From F1-60-MAGs149 sp037133755 (GTDB lineage: Bacteria > Actinomycetota > Thermoleophilia > Gaiellales > F1-60-MAGs149), in the NCBI GenBank assembly GCA_037133755.1, contig JBAXNN010000005.1, positions 71,565 through 135,564 on the forward strand: DNA of 64,000 nucleotides, written 5' to 3'. Under the pieces are notes generated by a model. That model worked only from the letters and a program-made list of their open reading frames with translations. It was not told the origin of the DNA and searched no databases. Below, piece by piece: positions 63,830 through 64,000 of this stretch (position 1 is the first letter of the stretch; each line of letters starts with the position of its first letter). Position numbers and translations under genes: made by a program.

Positions 63830-64000
63830 GCGCTGGCCTCGAGGTGGCTCGGTCGGAAACGACCGATTCACCTCGAGGTCATCGCGTCGCCTGGTTCCAA
63901 GATCATCGAGAGCCAGCGCCGCTGCTGGCGAGGATGATCCAGAGAGGCGACGGGATCACCTCGAGGTGAATCGGCCCTTTCGGACCGAGCCACCTCGAGG
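63824..64000. repeat. Long palindromic repeat element (CCTCGAGG family), copy 3, cut by the window end
   Basis: By alignment the element would begin at about 63824 and overlaps the slipin stop codon (63827-63829). The outermost GACGACG end is degenerate here, possibly because it lies within the slipin C-terminus. Four CCTCGAGG sites are present; the last 13 or so bases lie beyond the window. The centre (GATCATC...GCCAGC/GCTGGC...GATGATC) differs from copies 1 and 2 but pairs even better. Confidence 0.85.

Overview
The window is high-GC DNA, with strong G/C bias at third codon positions, GTG/TTG starts and many one- to four-base stop/start overlaps. The gene families point to an Actinomycetota-like bacterium: an LppX/LprG-type lipoprotein, an RNase J-family enzyme, a CarD-like domain within Mfd, DUF3054, and many apparently leaderless genes. 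A deep lineage such as Thermoleophilia is my guess from style and is not proven. No phage, CRISPR array, rRNA or complete insertion sequence is visible.

Layout. (1) 1-12.3 kb: a minus-strand housekeeping run (mfd, lipoprotein foldase, MazG, enolase, NodB-like deacetylase), a plus-strand M20 peptidase, then an LHPP-like HAD phosphatase, nitrilase and LppX-like lipoprotein. (2) 12.3-24.8 kb: mixed single genes: an unfamiliar HTH/coiled-coil protein, rsgA, DUF3054, quinone oxidoreductase plus aldehyde dehydrogenase, a presenilin-like membrane protein, tRNA-Pro(CGG), a short RNase J, Nif3, a degenerate acyl-CoA-synthetase-like protein, a 3D-domain protein, ligA and a HAD phosphatase. (3) 24.8-29.4 kb: a structured non-coding stretch, a response regulator/histidine kinase pair, surE and a Ca2+/H+ exchanger. 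(4) 29.4-51.2 kb: one long minus-strand translation block reading rpsL-rpsG-fusA-tuf, the S10 genes, the spc genes with secY-adk-map, then rpmJ-rpsM-rpsK-rpsD-rpoA-rplQ and on into a DcrB-like gene, a DoxX gene and truA. infA is missing from its usual place. (5) 51.4-53.2 kb: a secreted decapeptide-repeat protein and a peroxiredoxin-like gene with an in-frame TGA. (6) 53.2-61.9 kb: rpoC and rpoB with a strong terminator after rpoC. (7) 62-64 kb: a small HTH gene and PIN-domain gene separated by a hairpin repeat, then a slipin.

The most notable observations are: a candidate selenoprotein (UGA in a UxxC redox motif, with a well-placed bacterial SECIS-like hairpin) at 52432-52950; a family of about 190-bp full-length palindromes at gene 3' ends (three copies, two overlapping stop codons) whose centres differ in sequence but still pair; a second family of 112-114-bp hairpin elements carrying a GGGTCAGACCC core with compensatory arm changes (two copies); a GxGD membrane-protease-like protein next to tRNA-Pro; and low-complexity charged tails on the consecutive ribosomal proteins S17, S3 and L22, with a large insertion in RpoC.

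All functional calls rest on motif recognition by eye. No alignment, folding or database search was run.
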